From Conchocele bisecta (Eukaryota > Mollusca > Bivalvia > Lucinida > Thyasiridae), in the NCBI GenBank assembly GCA_029237695.1, contig CM055265.1, positions 121,659,078-121,723,077 on the forward strand: a stretch of DNA of 64,000 nucleotides. The letters are read 5' to 3'. The position numbers and the translations under genes are program-made. Below the pieces are notes generated by a model. The model was not told the origin of the DNA, made no database searches, and saw only the letters and a program-made list of their open reading frames with translations. Shown piece after piece: positions 8,547-16,776 of the stretch (position 1 is its first letter; each line of letters opens with the position of its first letter).

Positions 8547-8978
8547 TTAAGATTTCGATTGAATATAGTAGCCGACGAAACCCACCACACACATTCCCAC
8601 GACGATGAACGCGATCTCGCGGTCTTTTTGGGCCTCTGACGGTACATAGAAATCTGAAAGTTGCGGCTCACGATCCAGCGGTGCGAGACTTCTCTGCGGA
8701 TATGCCAGCGCGTACTCGCGGTTGGCTTCTTCAACGTTCTGGAAAGTTTGCGCGGCGTGATTCTCGCGGCGAAGCTCTTCGTTGACCCAGTCCAGATGGG
8801 AGGTTCGTTTTTTCGACCATGCTTCCTTTGCGCTCTGGAGTTGTTCTACAGCTAAATCGTGACGCTTGCGCTCCTCATCCACGTTCGAGCTTCTCATTTT
8901 CGAGAATAGAAAGTTGCTTCCGCTGAACGCCAATGCGTTTACGAGCGCACCACCTATCATTATTCCGATCGAAGCCAT
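8547..8978 (-). CDS. Polinton virion-associated membrane protein, 143 aa
   Basis: Starts with a glycine/alanine-rich hydrophobic segment (IGIMIGGALVNALAFSG), followed by a charged helical middle likely to form a coiled coil (VDEERKRHDLAVEQLQSAKEAWSKKR) and ends with a second membrane segment (AFIVVGMCVVGFVGYYI). I recognise the pattern from Polintons of other invertebrates, where it is uncharacterised. It follows the 77-aa gene with a 1-bp gap, so both are read from one message. A minor virion or membrane-remodelling role is inferred. Confidence 0.8.
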   Translation of the reverse strand: MASIGIMIGGALVNALAFSGSNFLFSKMRSSNVDEERKRHDLAVEQLQSAKEAWSKKRTSHLDWVNEELRRENHAAQTFQNVEEANREYALAYPQRSLAPLDREPQLSDFYVPSEAQKDREIAFIVVGMCVVGFVGYYIQSKS

Positions 8979-8979
8979 T

Positions 8980-9213
8980 TTATTTCCATATATTAACGGG
9001 TAGAATTCCAGCTTTAATTAGATAATCTCGGGTCCAAACTGCGGCAGCTACATCTAAGGTCACGAACCCTACGTCTCTCGCAGTAAAGTCCAATTTGGGA
9101 GCGGACCCTCCTAGGGTCATCTTTGATAGTCGAGCGTACCCGATACTGAGACCCGATATCACCACGGCGTGATAAAGCGCATTCACTATCATTTTACCAT
9201 CTTGTTCAGCCAT
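8980..9213 (-). CDS. small conserved Polinton protein, 77 aa
   Basis: Mildly hydrophobic start (ALYHAVVISGLSIGYARL), then APKLDFTARDVGFVTLDVAAAVWTRDYLIKAG, a motif typical of small Polinton proteins in invertebrate genomes. Its ATG overlaps the stop of the preceding gene by one base (TAATG at 9215-9211). Probably a small membrane protein of the virion; no enzymatic motif. Confidence 0.75.
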   Translation of the reverse strand: MAEQDGKMIVNALYHAVVISGLSIGYARLSKMTLGGSAPKLDFTARDVGFVTLDVAAAVWTRDYLIKAGILPVNIWK

Positions 9214-9626
9214 TATTGCATATAAAAAGGATCGCGTTTAATGTTTAAATGGGGCGCATCCCTCAACGATTGGATTGGAACCGCGTCCAACAGTGTTGGG
9301 GGTTGTTTTTTCAATTTCAGCCTCGTTGATGATAGGGGGGATCTGTTGTTGAAACGGTAAAGCACATACAGGGTGCCCACAACTGACAGACTACCAACAA
9401 CAACCCACGGGATCCAATCAGTTGGAGCAATCGGTTCCAATCCAATAGCGATTGGGGGAGAAACAGCTGCCACCGGGTGTTTTGTCGTCTCTGTCTCCGA
9501 TTGCAACGAACGTTTGGCCTCTCGAAGCTCGGCGAGTATTTTATCTTGTTTAAATTTGTGGCAGCAGCCGCTCTCCCAGCCGCCTGTCTTTTGGGATTTT
9601 GGGATTTTTTATACGCTGAATGTCAT
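9213..9626 (-). pseudogene. single-pass membrane protein, early stop at codon 6
   Basis: The natural ATG is at 9626-9624, inside the ATGA that ends the preceding gene. Codon 6 is TAA (9611-9609), probably CAA originally; the frame is then open to 9213. The rest has a cysteine pair (GCCHKF), a short charged helix, a proline-rich stretch and one membrane segment (WVVVGSLSVVGTLYVLYRF) with a basic tail. Start at a later TTG would give a 97-residue product. Role unknown; position suggests a virion membrane component. Confidence 0.65.
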
Positions 9627-10256
9627 CCAGTGGCGGAGTAACACTCGGGTTCGATTGTGTTGGAGCAATCGGGTTCAACACCGTCACTCTCGCGGGTGCG
9701 TCTTGTGTCATCATCATTTATAATATTAGGGCTTATAGTTCGTGGACATATATGTCCAAATTGACAGTGTTTACCCGTGATCAACGCGGTTGTCAGCGGA
9801 GCTAAGTACATTCCAAACTTGTGATAAAATGAGCAGCAGGCTGTTTCTAAGAGTGTGTCCTATAAAAGGGTCGGTCTCTAGATCGCCAATCAATCCCGCG
9901 GTGTCTGGAATAGGGAGAAGTATACTAACGGTGGTAGCGTAAAAATAAATAGCCGCCGATCCGAGAGTTTTCGTCATCTCCGCACCTAATTTGGATTCGT
10001 ATCGCGCGTACATTTTATCGACCTCCGCATCCGACATCTTATCCACCTGACAAACTGAGAGACTCCTACCGAGATAATGCTCCGATTGTCCACCAGCAAC
10101 CAGCGCAGCCAATCGCTCGCGTCGCGCAGCGTTTTCATTTTCTTTCGGGACCGTATCAGAAGCCGTGCTGACAGGTGTTCCTACAGTTTCAGTCGTGTCG
10201 GCAGTCGGAGCGACTGTTTCTTCCATTACCTGATCGAGAAGTTCGTCGCAGTTCAT
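9623..10256 (-). pseudogene. conserved Polinton protein, frameshifted
   Basis: Start chosen at 10256 (MNCDELLDQVMEE) rather than an in-frame ATG 13 codons upstream, because the closely spaced acidic start is typical and an AT-rich leader precedes it. The first frame runs to 9771 with RLAALVAGGQSEHYLGRSL and KMSDAEVDKMYARYESKLG; the conserved C-terminal part (FGMYLAPLTTAL, KHCQFGHICP) lies in another frame and ends at 9623. The switch is at the short CAG/CTG run near 9832-9842. Joined length would be about 210 residues. I recognise the family as a conserved Polinton protein without known function. Confidence 0.75.
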
Positions 10257-10361
10257 TTTTCTTAAAATTAATTTAATTATTCTTACGAGTCTCATAAGTC
10301 TAACATATTACCAAGCGCACCACCAGATACTTATGATCACCGTTATGCTCACAATAAAGCT

Positions 10362-10520
10362 CGCATTGGAGCAACAAATTCTTAGCAATTGCTCAGCATT
10401 GTTAAGCATTTTCTCAGCATTGTTAAGTATTTGTTAAGCATTGTTCAACATTGTTAAGCAATTGTTCAGCATTTGTTCAGCATTTGCTCAGCATTGTTAA
10501 GCATTTACTCAGCAGTTAGT
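10362..10520. repeat. degenerate 10-11-bp repeat array in the structural operon
   Basis: About 14 imperfect copies of TTGTTAAGCAT / TTGCTCAGCAT in tandem, in the 280-bp gap between the ATPase stop and the next gene's start. It is the only repeat array inside the element besides the TIRs. Candidates: origin or packaging sequence, a control array, or simple slippage DNA. Confidence 0.8.
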
Positions 10521-10537
10521 AATTAATTTTAAGAAAA

Positions 10538-11181
10538 TTAATTACATACATTATAAGCAGTTGGTTGATCAGTCTTTAGCAGAAGCTTGGCGTGTTTAGT
10601 TTCCGAAAGTATCCGTCGAACCTCCAGGCACTCCTCGCGCGTTGGGATAACGTCGTTCTCTCTAAGACATTCATCGAATGAGTCTCGGTCCTTGCAGTGG
10701 AAGAGGGCGACCCATTTCGTTTGCTCGCGCAGATCCTTGAGGACGGCGTTGTACTTCTGAGTGGAGATCCATACGCTTTGCCTCGCATGGCGGCCAGAAA
10801 ATGCGAGCTCGGCGAGCATGTCCTTCTTTTTGGTCATCGCCGCCTTGGCTGAGCAATCGTCAATCACGTATAGGGTGGGTTCTCCCTGGAATATTTGATA
10901 GAAGACACGCAGCCAACCGTGAAGCCTGTCGCCGGGGTCAATAACGTATACCTCAGGGTCGGTCCATATCCAAGGGCGCCGCTGATAAGTCTCGTTGTGC
11001 CACACAGTGGGACACAGGATCACGATGTGACGAAATGGGCATCGTGGTAAGAGCCTCGTGTTAAGTCGAGGATGAAAACCGTTTTTCCGCATCCTGTCTG
11101 CCCACATATTATGGCAGAGTGGGCATCTCCAATCGTGAATTGGTATTGATTTTTAGTAGATCGCTGATACGTATCGGCCAT
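10538..11181 (-). pseudogene. A32-like genome-packaging ATPase, frameshifted
   Basis: FtsK/HerA-superfamily ATPase that would drive DNA into the capsid. The true start is most likely the ATG at 11181-11179, overlapping the capsid gene end by 29 bp. The first part carries the Walker A motif GQTGCGKT (11080-11103); the Walker B region (TLYVIDDCSA, about 10850-10880) and the rest (SGRHARQSVWISTQKY, a sensor-like stretch) are in a different frame. The switch lies at the GGG/CCC run near 11035-11043. Apart from this single break the gene looks intact, about 214 codons. Confidence 0.9.
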
Positions 11182-12448
11182 CTTCGATGTTCAGTTGCGC
11201 GTCCGTTATTATATATAAGTATACGTTCAATGTGCCAGCTCCATCCGCCTCTTTTGTTATCTGGATCGTCACACCCTCACTAGCGTTCTCAACTTGACGT
11301 CCGCTACCGTGCATTTGGTCGTCGTCGCTGGCTCGCATGTCTAGCCATAGAGCGTATTTGGTAGTCAGAAAATCCGAGAGGGAGACGTCCGAGAGCTGCA
11401 GGTCTTTGGCAACCGCGGCAACCTCCGGGGAACGCTTAGAGCCGGAAGCAAAATGTTTCCTTACTTCGTCCCACTGCTGGTGCGCGCGAAGACCCGCGCT
11501 GTAGAGTTGATTGGGTAATCCCTCGATCGTCACCTCTACCTTCGTGATTTTGGGGTTATGAAATTTGTCGGATTTTCTAGCACCGAGCGCGAACCGACCC
11601 TCCTCGAACAACATCAGTATACCTTTCATCGAGCGGGCGGGTACGTTGACATTAATATTCCACAATGTGTCGCTTTTGTCTTTCGTCATCTTGCGGTGGC
11701 GAAGAACTCGGTCGTAAAGTATGGCAACGCGCCCGATATACTGGGATCTGATCAATCGCGCGAGTTCGGGCATCGTGACCATGTCGTACTCCAGCGAAAC
11801 ATTGTCGATCGTATACTTCGATGTCATGTCAGTGGCTATGAGAACTAGGCCGTAGTCGTTGAACGTTAGTTCGTATTCGAGGCGGTCCGCCAAAGCGCTC
11901 TGATAGTATGGCATGTGACTCTCCAACAACTCAATGTCGAGCGGGATGTAGAATCGGTTGCCGTAAGCGGCCGCGACCGCGTTGTCGCTCGCGACGTTAT
12001 CTACCTTGTCACCAGCCCCGATTCTAAGTCTGGTTACGTTCTTATTTCGACTGGTGTCAATACCCTGATAGACAGCGTTTTCGCGCTCTTGCGCCGTCTT
12101 CCACAGGTCCTGGTAGCAATGGTAGACGTCGCTGTCATCGATCGACATCACCTCATTACCAGAAATCTTTATCATAGTCTTCTTAACGATGGCGCAACCC
12201 AGGTTCTGAACGATGGTTCGGTCCGGGTCCGTTGATGTACGCGAAATAGTGAAAGCGAGGCGAACAGTCCCCGGCATAATGACGTCGCTAGCTCCGAGGT
12301 TGGGGAAGCGGACTAAGAGCTGCTGGTTCTGGTCGATCGTCGATGGGTTGTTCGTAATAACGACACTCTGTCTCACGCCTTTTGCCCCGAGGGGCTCCCG
12401 CAGTCTGCGGTATGGATTGAGTTTGCGACCGTATTGACTCGAAGACAT
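11153..12448 (-). CDS. major capsid protein, double jelly-roll (PY)
   Basis: 431 residues, open. The conserved start (YRRLREPLGAKG), a long beta-rich body (SVVITNNPSTIDQNQQLLVRFPNL, FYIPLDIELLESHMPYY, ELTFNDYGLVLIATD) and the ending LYIITDAQLNIEDGRYVSAIY are typical of Polinton/adintovirus hexon-like proteins; the double-jelly-roll fold is known for the family and not shown by the sequence alone. It is first of the minus-strand virion genes and overlaps the ATPase start. It is divergent from the 495-aa gene with a 75-bp gap. Confidence 0.9.
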   Translation of the reverse strand: MSSSQYGRKLNPYRRLREPLGAKGVRQSVVITNNPSTIDQNQQLLVRFPNLGASDVIMPGTVRLAFTISRTSTDPDRTIVQNLGCAIVKKTMIKISGNEVMSIDDSDVYHCYQDLWKTAQERENAVYQGIDTSRNKNVTRLRIGAGDKVDNVASDNAVAAAYGNRFYIPLDIELLESHMPYYQSALADRLEYELTFNDYGLVLIATDMTSKYTIDNVSLEYDMVTMPELARLIRSQYIGRVAILYDRVLRHRKMTKDKSDTLWNINVNVPARSMKGILMLFEEGRFALGARKSDKFHNPKITKVEVTIEGLPNQLYSAGLRAHQQWDEVRKHFASGSKRSPEVAAVAKDLQLSDVSLSDFLTTKYALWLDMRASDDDQMHGSGRQVENASEGVTIQITKEADGAGTLNVYLYIITDAQLNIEDGRYVSAIY

Positions 12449-12523
12449 AATCTATTAAACCTGTATGGTTTTGTCTTTAATATAATAATAATTTATTAAA
12501 GATGGCTGGATCTCGATATTGGC
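12449..12523. promoter_or_regulatory. bidirectional promoter region, capsid / 495-aa gene
   Basis: 75-bp gap between two divergent starts, with CTTTAATATAATAATAATTTATTAAAG (split: CTTTAATATAA ... TTATTAAAG) forming an imperfect AT palindrome at about 12474-12501. Similar AT-rich palindromic spacers lie at 15375-15391 and 16074-16098, so this may be the late promoter type of the element. Confidence 0.5.
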
Positions 12524-14011
12524 ATGGACGAATTCGAACCATATAGCCGAGGCGAGGGCTTGAGCGATTTCGATGATGATGATGATGATGATGATATCTA
12601 TCCATATAGCCGAGGCGAGAGCTTGGACGATTTCGATGACGAAACGACCTTCATAGAGCCCCCACCCGAGAAGAATCCGTTTCCAGGGTGGGCACCCGGG
12701 AAAAATATACATTTAGAAACGTGGGAGGCCCCACCCGAAACTCCGGCACGGGCGGGCGGTGCCGATATTCCTGCGGGGATCTCCGAGGGTGAGCTGGGGT
12801 CTCTCGAGGAAACGGATACTCTGGTGAAACGGTGGGAGAGTGAGGTGTCTAAACACGGCATCAAGGCCACGTTGGAGTTCCGCAGCACTAAAAGTGGAGA
12901 CCTGTGGGTTAAATGGAACAAGAACTGGAAGTTGCTGACGTACAAGAACGACCCGACCAAGTTCCTCAGCCCCTCTTCATTGAACCGATATGGAGCACTC
13001 CTCGCTCGAGCTCTCGGAGTGATCGATGATCAATCGAAGTTGCCTAAAAAAATGATAAAAATCTTTCAGGCTACCGACAAAACGCTGGCGAAGACGGCCG
13101 CCACTATAGAAACGATCGAGCTCAGCGAGATCCCTCGCGTAGCCACCGACGCTATTAACACGATTGAAACCACGGTCAACGAAATAAACGGCACGAAGTT
13201 TGACCCACCGTTACCACTTCGCGAACTCCGGGGACTCGATAAGGTTCTGCAAACAACTCGGGGCGAACTAGTCAATAACCTCTCCAAACTCTCAGCGCTG
13301 GACGAACATATCGCTCTAGAAGAAAGAAAAATAAAGGAAGCACGTGGCGATAGAGAATCTACCGAGCGAATCAACAAACTCCTGCGGTCGTTGCGGGATG
13401 AAAGAGAAGCTCGCTTGGAGGCTGCCTCGACTAACCGTGAGACGCTTTCCGGTCAATTAAGTCGAAGCCACGAAACAATCTCGAATGTCCTGCACGAGGA
13501 CACGACACTCGGTGAACGTCTTCGCACTCTGTTCAGAGAGAAGGGCTTCACAAGAGTAACCATCCTCACAGCTTTCACCATGATTATATCGACCCTAATT
13601 CTCTCTATATCGTCTCTAGTTCTATCTATCACGGGTGGTTCGGCACCAGCACCAGCACCAGCGCCAGCACCAGCGCCAGCACCAGCTCCATCCGGTGGAG
13701 CCAAAGAATGGATAAAAAAAATACTAAAACCCCTCGCCAATTTCTTGGCTAAATTAGCAGGAAAGAAGGCTGCCGCGCTGCCTGGGTTGATCGGGGGTCT
13801 CCTCTCCTTCTTACTATCTGTATTATCAAAAACGACTGGATGGCTCGCCAATAATGTTTGGGCTCTAATCGTGGCAATCGCCGGTCTCCTACTTTTAGCC
13901 TCCTCCAAAGCACAAATAGTCCGGCCGCCACGAGGGCTACGACGAGCCCTAATTTCTCCTCCTCGTGGGTTGTGGCACTATTTTCCCCCCAATCGCGTTC
14001 AACAGTGTTGA
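12524..14011 (+). CDS. large virion membrane protein with coiled coil and Ala-Pro tract
   Basis: 495 residues. N-terminal acidic repeats (PYSRGEGLSDFD and PYSRGESLDDFD with an aspartate run), a globular part (WESEVSKHGIKATLEFRS...), a long coiled coil at about 225-335, a membrane segment at about 345-372, an Ala-Pro repeat (about 375-391), an amphipathic helix (KEWIKKILKPLANFLAKLAGKK) and a final membrane segment near 445-460. The C-terminal module is a pattern I recognise from other Polintons; its function is unknown, and a membrane-active virion protein is an inference. The last ~30 residues (after LLLLASSK) look unlike the family and run over the end of the convergent gene, so the stop may be displaced. 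Confidence 0.8.
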   Translation: MDEFEPYSRGEGLSDFDDDDDDDDIYPYSRGESLDDFDDETTFIEPPPEKNPFPGWAPGKNIHLETWEAPPETPARAGGADIPAGISEGELGSLEETDTLVKRWESEVSKHGIKATLEFRSTKSGDLWVKWNKNWKLLTYKNDPTKFLSPSSLNRYGALLARALGVIDDQSKLPKKMIKIFQATDKTLAKTAATIETIELSEIPRVATDAINTIETTVNEINGTKFDPPLPLRELRGLDKVLQTTRGELVNNLSKLSALDEHIALEERKIKEARGDRESTERINKLLRSLRDEREARLEAASTNRETLSGQLSRSHETISNVLHEDTTLGERLRTLFREKGFTRVTILTAFTMIISTLILSISSLVLSITGGSAPAPAPAPAPAPAPAPSGGAKEWIKKILKPLANFLAKLAGKKAAALPGLIGGLLSFLLSVLSKTTGWLANNVWALIVAIAGLLLLASSKAQIVRPPRGLRRALISPPRGLWHYFPPNRVQQC

Positions 14012-15374
14012 GGGGGGAACTCAATTCGTGAATTGGGGGTCCTATTGCAGAGGGTGAAACAGGAGCGGAACTCGGTGGAACACTGGGTTCGAATGAACTT
14101 GATGGGGTGCCCAATTCGTGAATTGGCGGTTTTATGAAATCGGGTCCACTGTCGGGGGTGCTCTTGATGATATCCGCGTTCACGTTCCCGTTGTGGCCGA
14201 TTTTTTGATTGACGGTGGCGATTACGATCTGATTATTGTAACCGTCAACCGGGTCGTCTCGTAGTATCATATTGCTCGGCGCCATATAAAGACCTATACC
14301 AAATACGTAGTCTACTGGGGTACTAGCATTCTGTAAAACGTCTTGATAATTCTGGATCGCCTTCTCCAGGTCCACCCTAGCTGAGATGGCGTCCTCTACA
14401 AGTGCTAAGAATTGTTTTTGCGCGTCAAACGAGGTTCCGACTCGTATTATAGAACTGCGAGTTTGCTTCTGTGCGCCGAGGATGGCCCAGACATATGTGC
14501 GAATGGAGTCGTTGAGGCGGGTAACACCGGCCTGCGTAAACCCTAGACCGTCGTCCAATATAAAGGTTTCTATACCCTTCTGCACGTTTTCGTCTTGTAA
14601 AATATATTGTACGTGAGCCTTTGATGGTGATAACCAAGTACAGTATTTGGAATCACACGTGTGCCCTCTAGCCACTTCAGCCCCGAATGTCATGTTGGTG
14701 GTATTAAAATTGTTGTCCGTCCAATTTACCGTGTTTCTGAATGGTGGTGGTGTTGGGTAACTCGGAGTATAACCCCCGACCGCCAACCCTGTAAAAGCAG
14801 GTTTCGTTCTGACATAGTATGTCCCGTGCTCTAAACCTCTAAGATGAACGGTGCCCAGGCTGTTGCTGTTCGGGTATACTTTTTGTCTCCAATCCGAATC
14901 TTTGGAAACGTTAAATTCGTTACACAGTCTTTCGAACGCCCTACGGTCGTATGTGTTGGAAATGGGGTTCCAGCCATCGTCTTGAGGTAGTGGAGTACCT
15001 AGTTCTTTGAGAATCCTCCTAATGGTATAATACACATGAAAGTTGTAGACGCTACTGCTTAACATGCTGTTACGGTCTGCTATGTGGTCTCTGAAAGAGA
15101 CGCCACACCCGGTTGTGGCACACCACACGGTAAAATTTAGTTGGTTCTGCCAGAACTGCATATGATTATTGTTCCAGTTTGTTATGACATCCTGTGTAAC
15201 GTTTTTAGGAAGTCTGTACTTTTCAAATATGTTAATGAAATTTGTGTCGAAACCCGTGCCCAAACTAGCTCTTAATTTTGGGTGCACAAGCTCACCAATG
15301 GTGTTCTTTTGAGTGTATACACCCCCGACCGCGTACTTTGCATTAGAGTTAAAGCTAAATGATTGGGTATCCAT
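13749..15374 (-). CDS. large conserved virion protein, 541 aa
   Basis: Begins MDTQSFSFNSNAKYAVGG, a start shared by Polinton proteins of several invertebrates, with the signature VWCATTGCGVSF near residues 83-94. The body resembles a structural protein with many aromatic residues; then a serine/proline-rich linker holding PPIHEL twice, and a membrane segment (LGLVVALVAAGLFVLW) followed by basic residues. The part after RRLKVGDRR looks non-native and overlaps the convergent 495-aa gene by 263 bp tail to tail. No known enzyme motif. Role in the virion is inferred from context. Confidence 0.8.
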   Translation of the reverse strand: MDTQSFSFNSNAKYAVGGVYTQKNTIGELVHPKLRASLGTGFDTNFINIFEKYRLPKNVTQDVITNWNNNHMQFWQNQLNFTVWCATTGCGVSFRDHIADRNSMLSSSVYNFHVYYTIRRILKELGTPLPQDDGWNPISNTYDRRAFERLCNEFNVSKDSDWRQKVYPNSNSLGTVHLRGLEHGTYYVRTKPAFTGLAVGGYTPSYPTPPPFRNTVNWTDNNFNTTNMTFGAEVARGHTCDSKYCTWLSPSKAHVQYILQDENVQKGIETFILDDGLGFTQAGVTRLNDSIRTYVWAILGAQKQTRSSIIRVGTSFDAQKQFLALVEDAISARVDLEKAIQNYQDVLQNASTPVDYVFGIGLYMAPSNMILRDDPVDGYNNQIVIATVNQKIGHNGNVNADIIKSTPDSGPDFIKPPIHELGTPSSSFEPSVPPSSAPVSPSAIGPPIHELSSPLNTVERDWGENSATTHEEEKLGLVVALVAAGLFVLWRRLKVGDRRLPRLEPKHYWRAIQSFLIIQIVRRRGDPRSTQAARQPSFLLI

Positions 15375-15391
15375 TGAAATATATTATTATT
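15375..15391. promoter_or_regulatory. 17-bp AT-rich divergent spacer
   Basis: Only 17 bp (TGAAATATATTATTATT) lie between the start of the 541-aa gene and the ATG of the penton-like gene, so core promoters must lie inside the opposing coding regions or be shared. Confidence 0.4.
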
Positions 15392-16073
15392 ATGCTTGCT
15401 TCTATCACTAATGTTGAAAATGGGAGTTGTGAACTTCAAAAATCGATCGACAACTGCTGCGGAAAACGCCGGGTAGGCCTCAGATCAATCACCTTCACGG
15501 TTGGGTGGAAAAACGTGGGGGATAAGGAAGGATAGACGACAAGTAAGTGTGAGGCTGTCCCCCGGCCTTTGGAGTTCGAGATCCCTCCAAACTTTTGTCG
15601 CGTCGGAGCTTGCTGGTAGAGCCAACCTCACAATCTCGAAAGTCACCGGACTCGCGACCTTTAACGTCGAACCCGCCAACCAGGTAACGATCACCCCGGC
15701 TTTGGCCTCAATGTTAGGATTAGCACCCCCTTACAACGAGGATGAAGGGTTTCAGATCCCTGTCTTCACCGTGGGCGAGCACCACGGCGATACCCCGGTG
15801 AACTTTACCTTCACAAAAACTCTCGGGGTGCACCTGGATCGGGTGAACACATCGTACAACCTGGTAGACGGCACTCCCAGCACATTACTAAAAACTGTGC
15901 CGGCCAGCGATTGTTTCTTTGGGGAGACTGTGACATTAGACTTCCCACACCCCGAGATGAAAGTTTTAGAATCGGGACACATCCACGAGTTGAAGATTTC
16001 TATTCTCGATGATCAAGCGAGAAAGTTGAATAACTATTACCCGATTTCGGTCGTTCTCGAAATAACCGATTAA
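15392..16073 (+). pseudogene. penton-like minor capsid protein (PX), frameshifted
   Basis: The start (MLASITNVENGSC at 15392) is in one frame and runs to a TAG at 15527-15529; the remainder (LWSSRSLQTFVASELAGR onward) is in another frame and open to 16073. The switch lies between about 15509 and 15530, near a GGGGG run. The body has the single-jelly-roll minor capsid pattern: LTISKVTGLATF, ITPALASMLGL, an LVDG and IHELKISILDDQARKLNNYYPISVVLEITD ending. It would sit at the capsid vertices. About 226 codons in all, near the usual size. Confidence 0.85.
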
Positions 16074-16098
16074 ACATTAATATATATACATATTAATC
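16074..16098. promoter_or_regulatory. AT palindrome before the last plus-strand gene
   Basis: ATTAATATATATACATATTAAT is a near-perfect palindrome placed immediately before an ATG. It is probably a promoter element or the AT-rich spacer typical of this element. Confidence 0.45.
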
Positions 16099-16256
16099 AT
16101 GAGCATATACGGTCCAGGTAGTTCCAACTTAGAACGGGACGTTCCCGTCGCGGCCGCAGCATACGATGAAGCCGCAATGAGAAGGCTGGAGAGGGGCGTC
16201 TCACAGTCCCACACAGTTTTAACTAGGGCGATTGAACAAATTAGAACGTTGCAAGC
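16099..16256 (+). CDS. partial Polinton gene, cut by assembly gap
   Basis: 53 codons starting MSIYGPGSSNLERDVP, alanine-rich and helical (AMRRLERGVSQSHTVLTRAIEQIRTLQ), then lost in the N run. The start pattern is typical of a Polinton structural gene. Only the N terminus is known. Confidence 0.65.
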
Positions 16257-16756
16257 NNNNNNNNNNNNNNNNNNNNNNNNNNNNNNNNNNNNNNNNNNNN
16301 NNNNNNNNNNNNNNNNNNNNNNNNNNNNNNNNNNNNNNNNNNNNNNNNNNNNNNNNNNNNNNNNNNNNNNNNNNNNNNNNNNNNNNNNNNNNNNNNNNNN
16401 NNNNNNNNNNNNNNNNNNNNNNNNNNNNNNNNNNNNNNNNNNNNNNNNNNNNNNNNNNNNNNNNNNNNNNNNNNNNNNNNNNNNNNNNNNNNNNNNNNNN
16501 NNNNNNNNNNNNNNNNNNNNNNNNNNNNNNNNNNNNNNNNNNNNNNNNNNNNNNNNNNNNNNNNNNNNNNNNNNNNNNNNNNNNNNNNNNNNNNNNNNNN
16601 NNNNNNNNNNNNNNNNNNNNNNNNNNNNNNNNNNNNNNNNNNNNNNNNNNNNNNNNNNNNNNNNNNNNNNNNNNNNNNNNNNNNNNNNNNNNNNNNNNNN
16701 NNNNNNNNNNNNNNNNNNNNNNNNNNNNNNNNNNNNNNNNNNNNNNNNNNNNNNNN
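16257..16756. other. assembly gap of exactly 500 N
   Basis: A round-number gap, so the true length is unknown. It removes the end of the gene starting at 16099 and possibly further Polinton genes, including a maturation protease. Open frames reported across it are meaningless. Confidence 0.99.
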
Positions 16757-16776
16757 TAAGCCTTACAACAATTGGT

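Noticed and set aside
9620..9805. 61-codon plus-strand frame at 9620
   Set aside because: Antisense to the conserved C-terminal part of the frameshifted 9623-10256 gene.
10362..10520. CRISPR array
   Set aside because: Units are 10-11 bp without spacers; the setting is a eukaryotic element.
13066..13908. Minus-strand frames within the 495-aa gene
   Set aside because: Antisense shadows of a long open gene with clear coiled-coil and membrane pattern.
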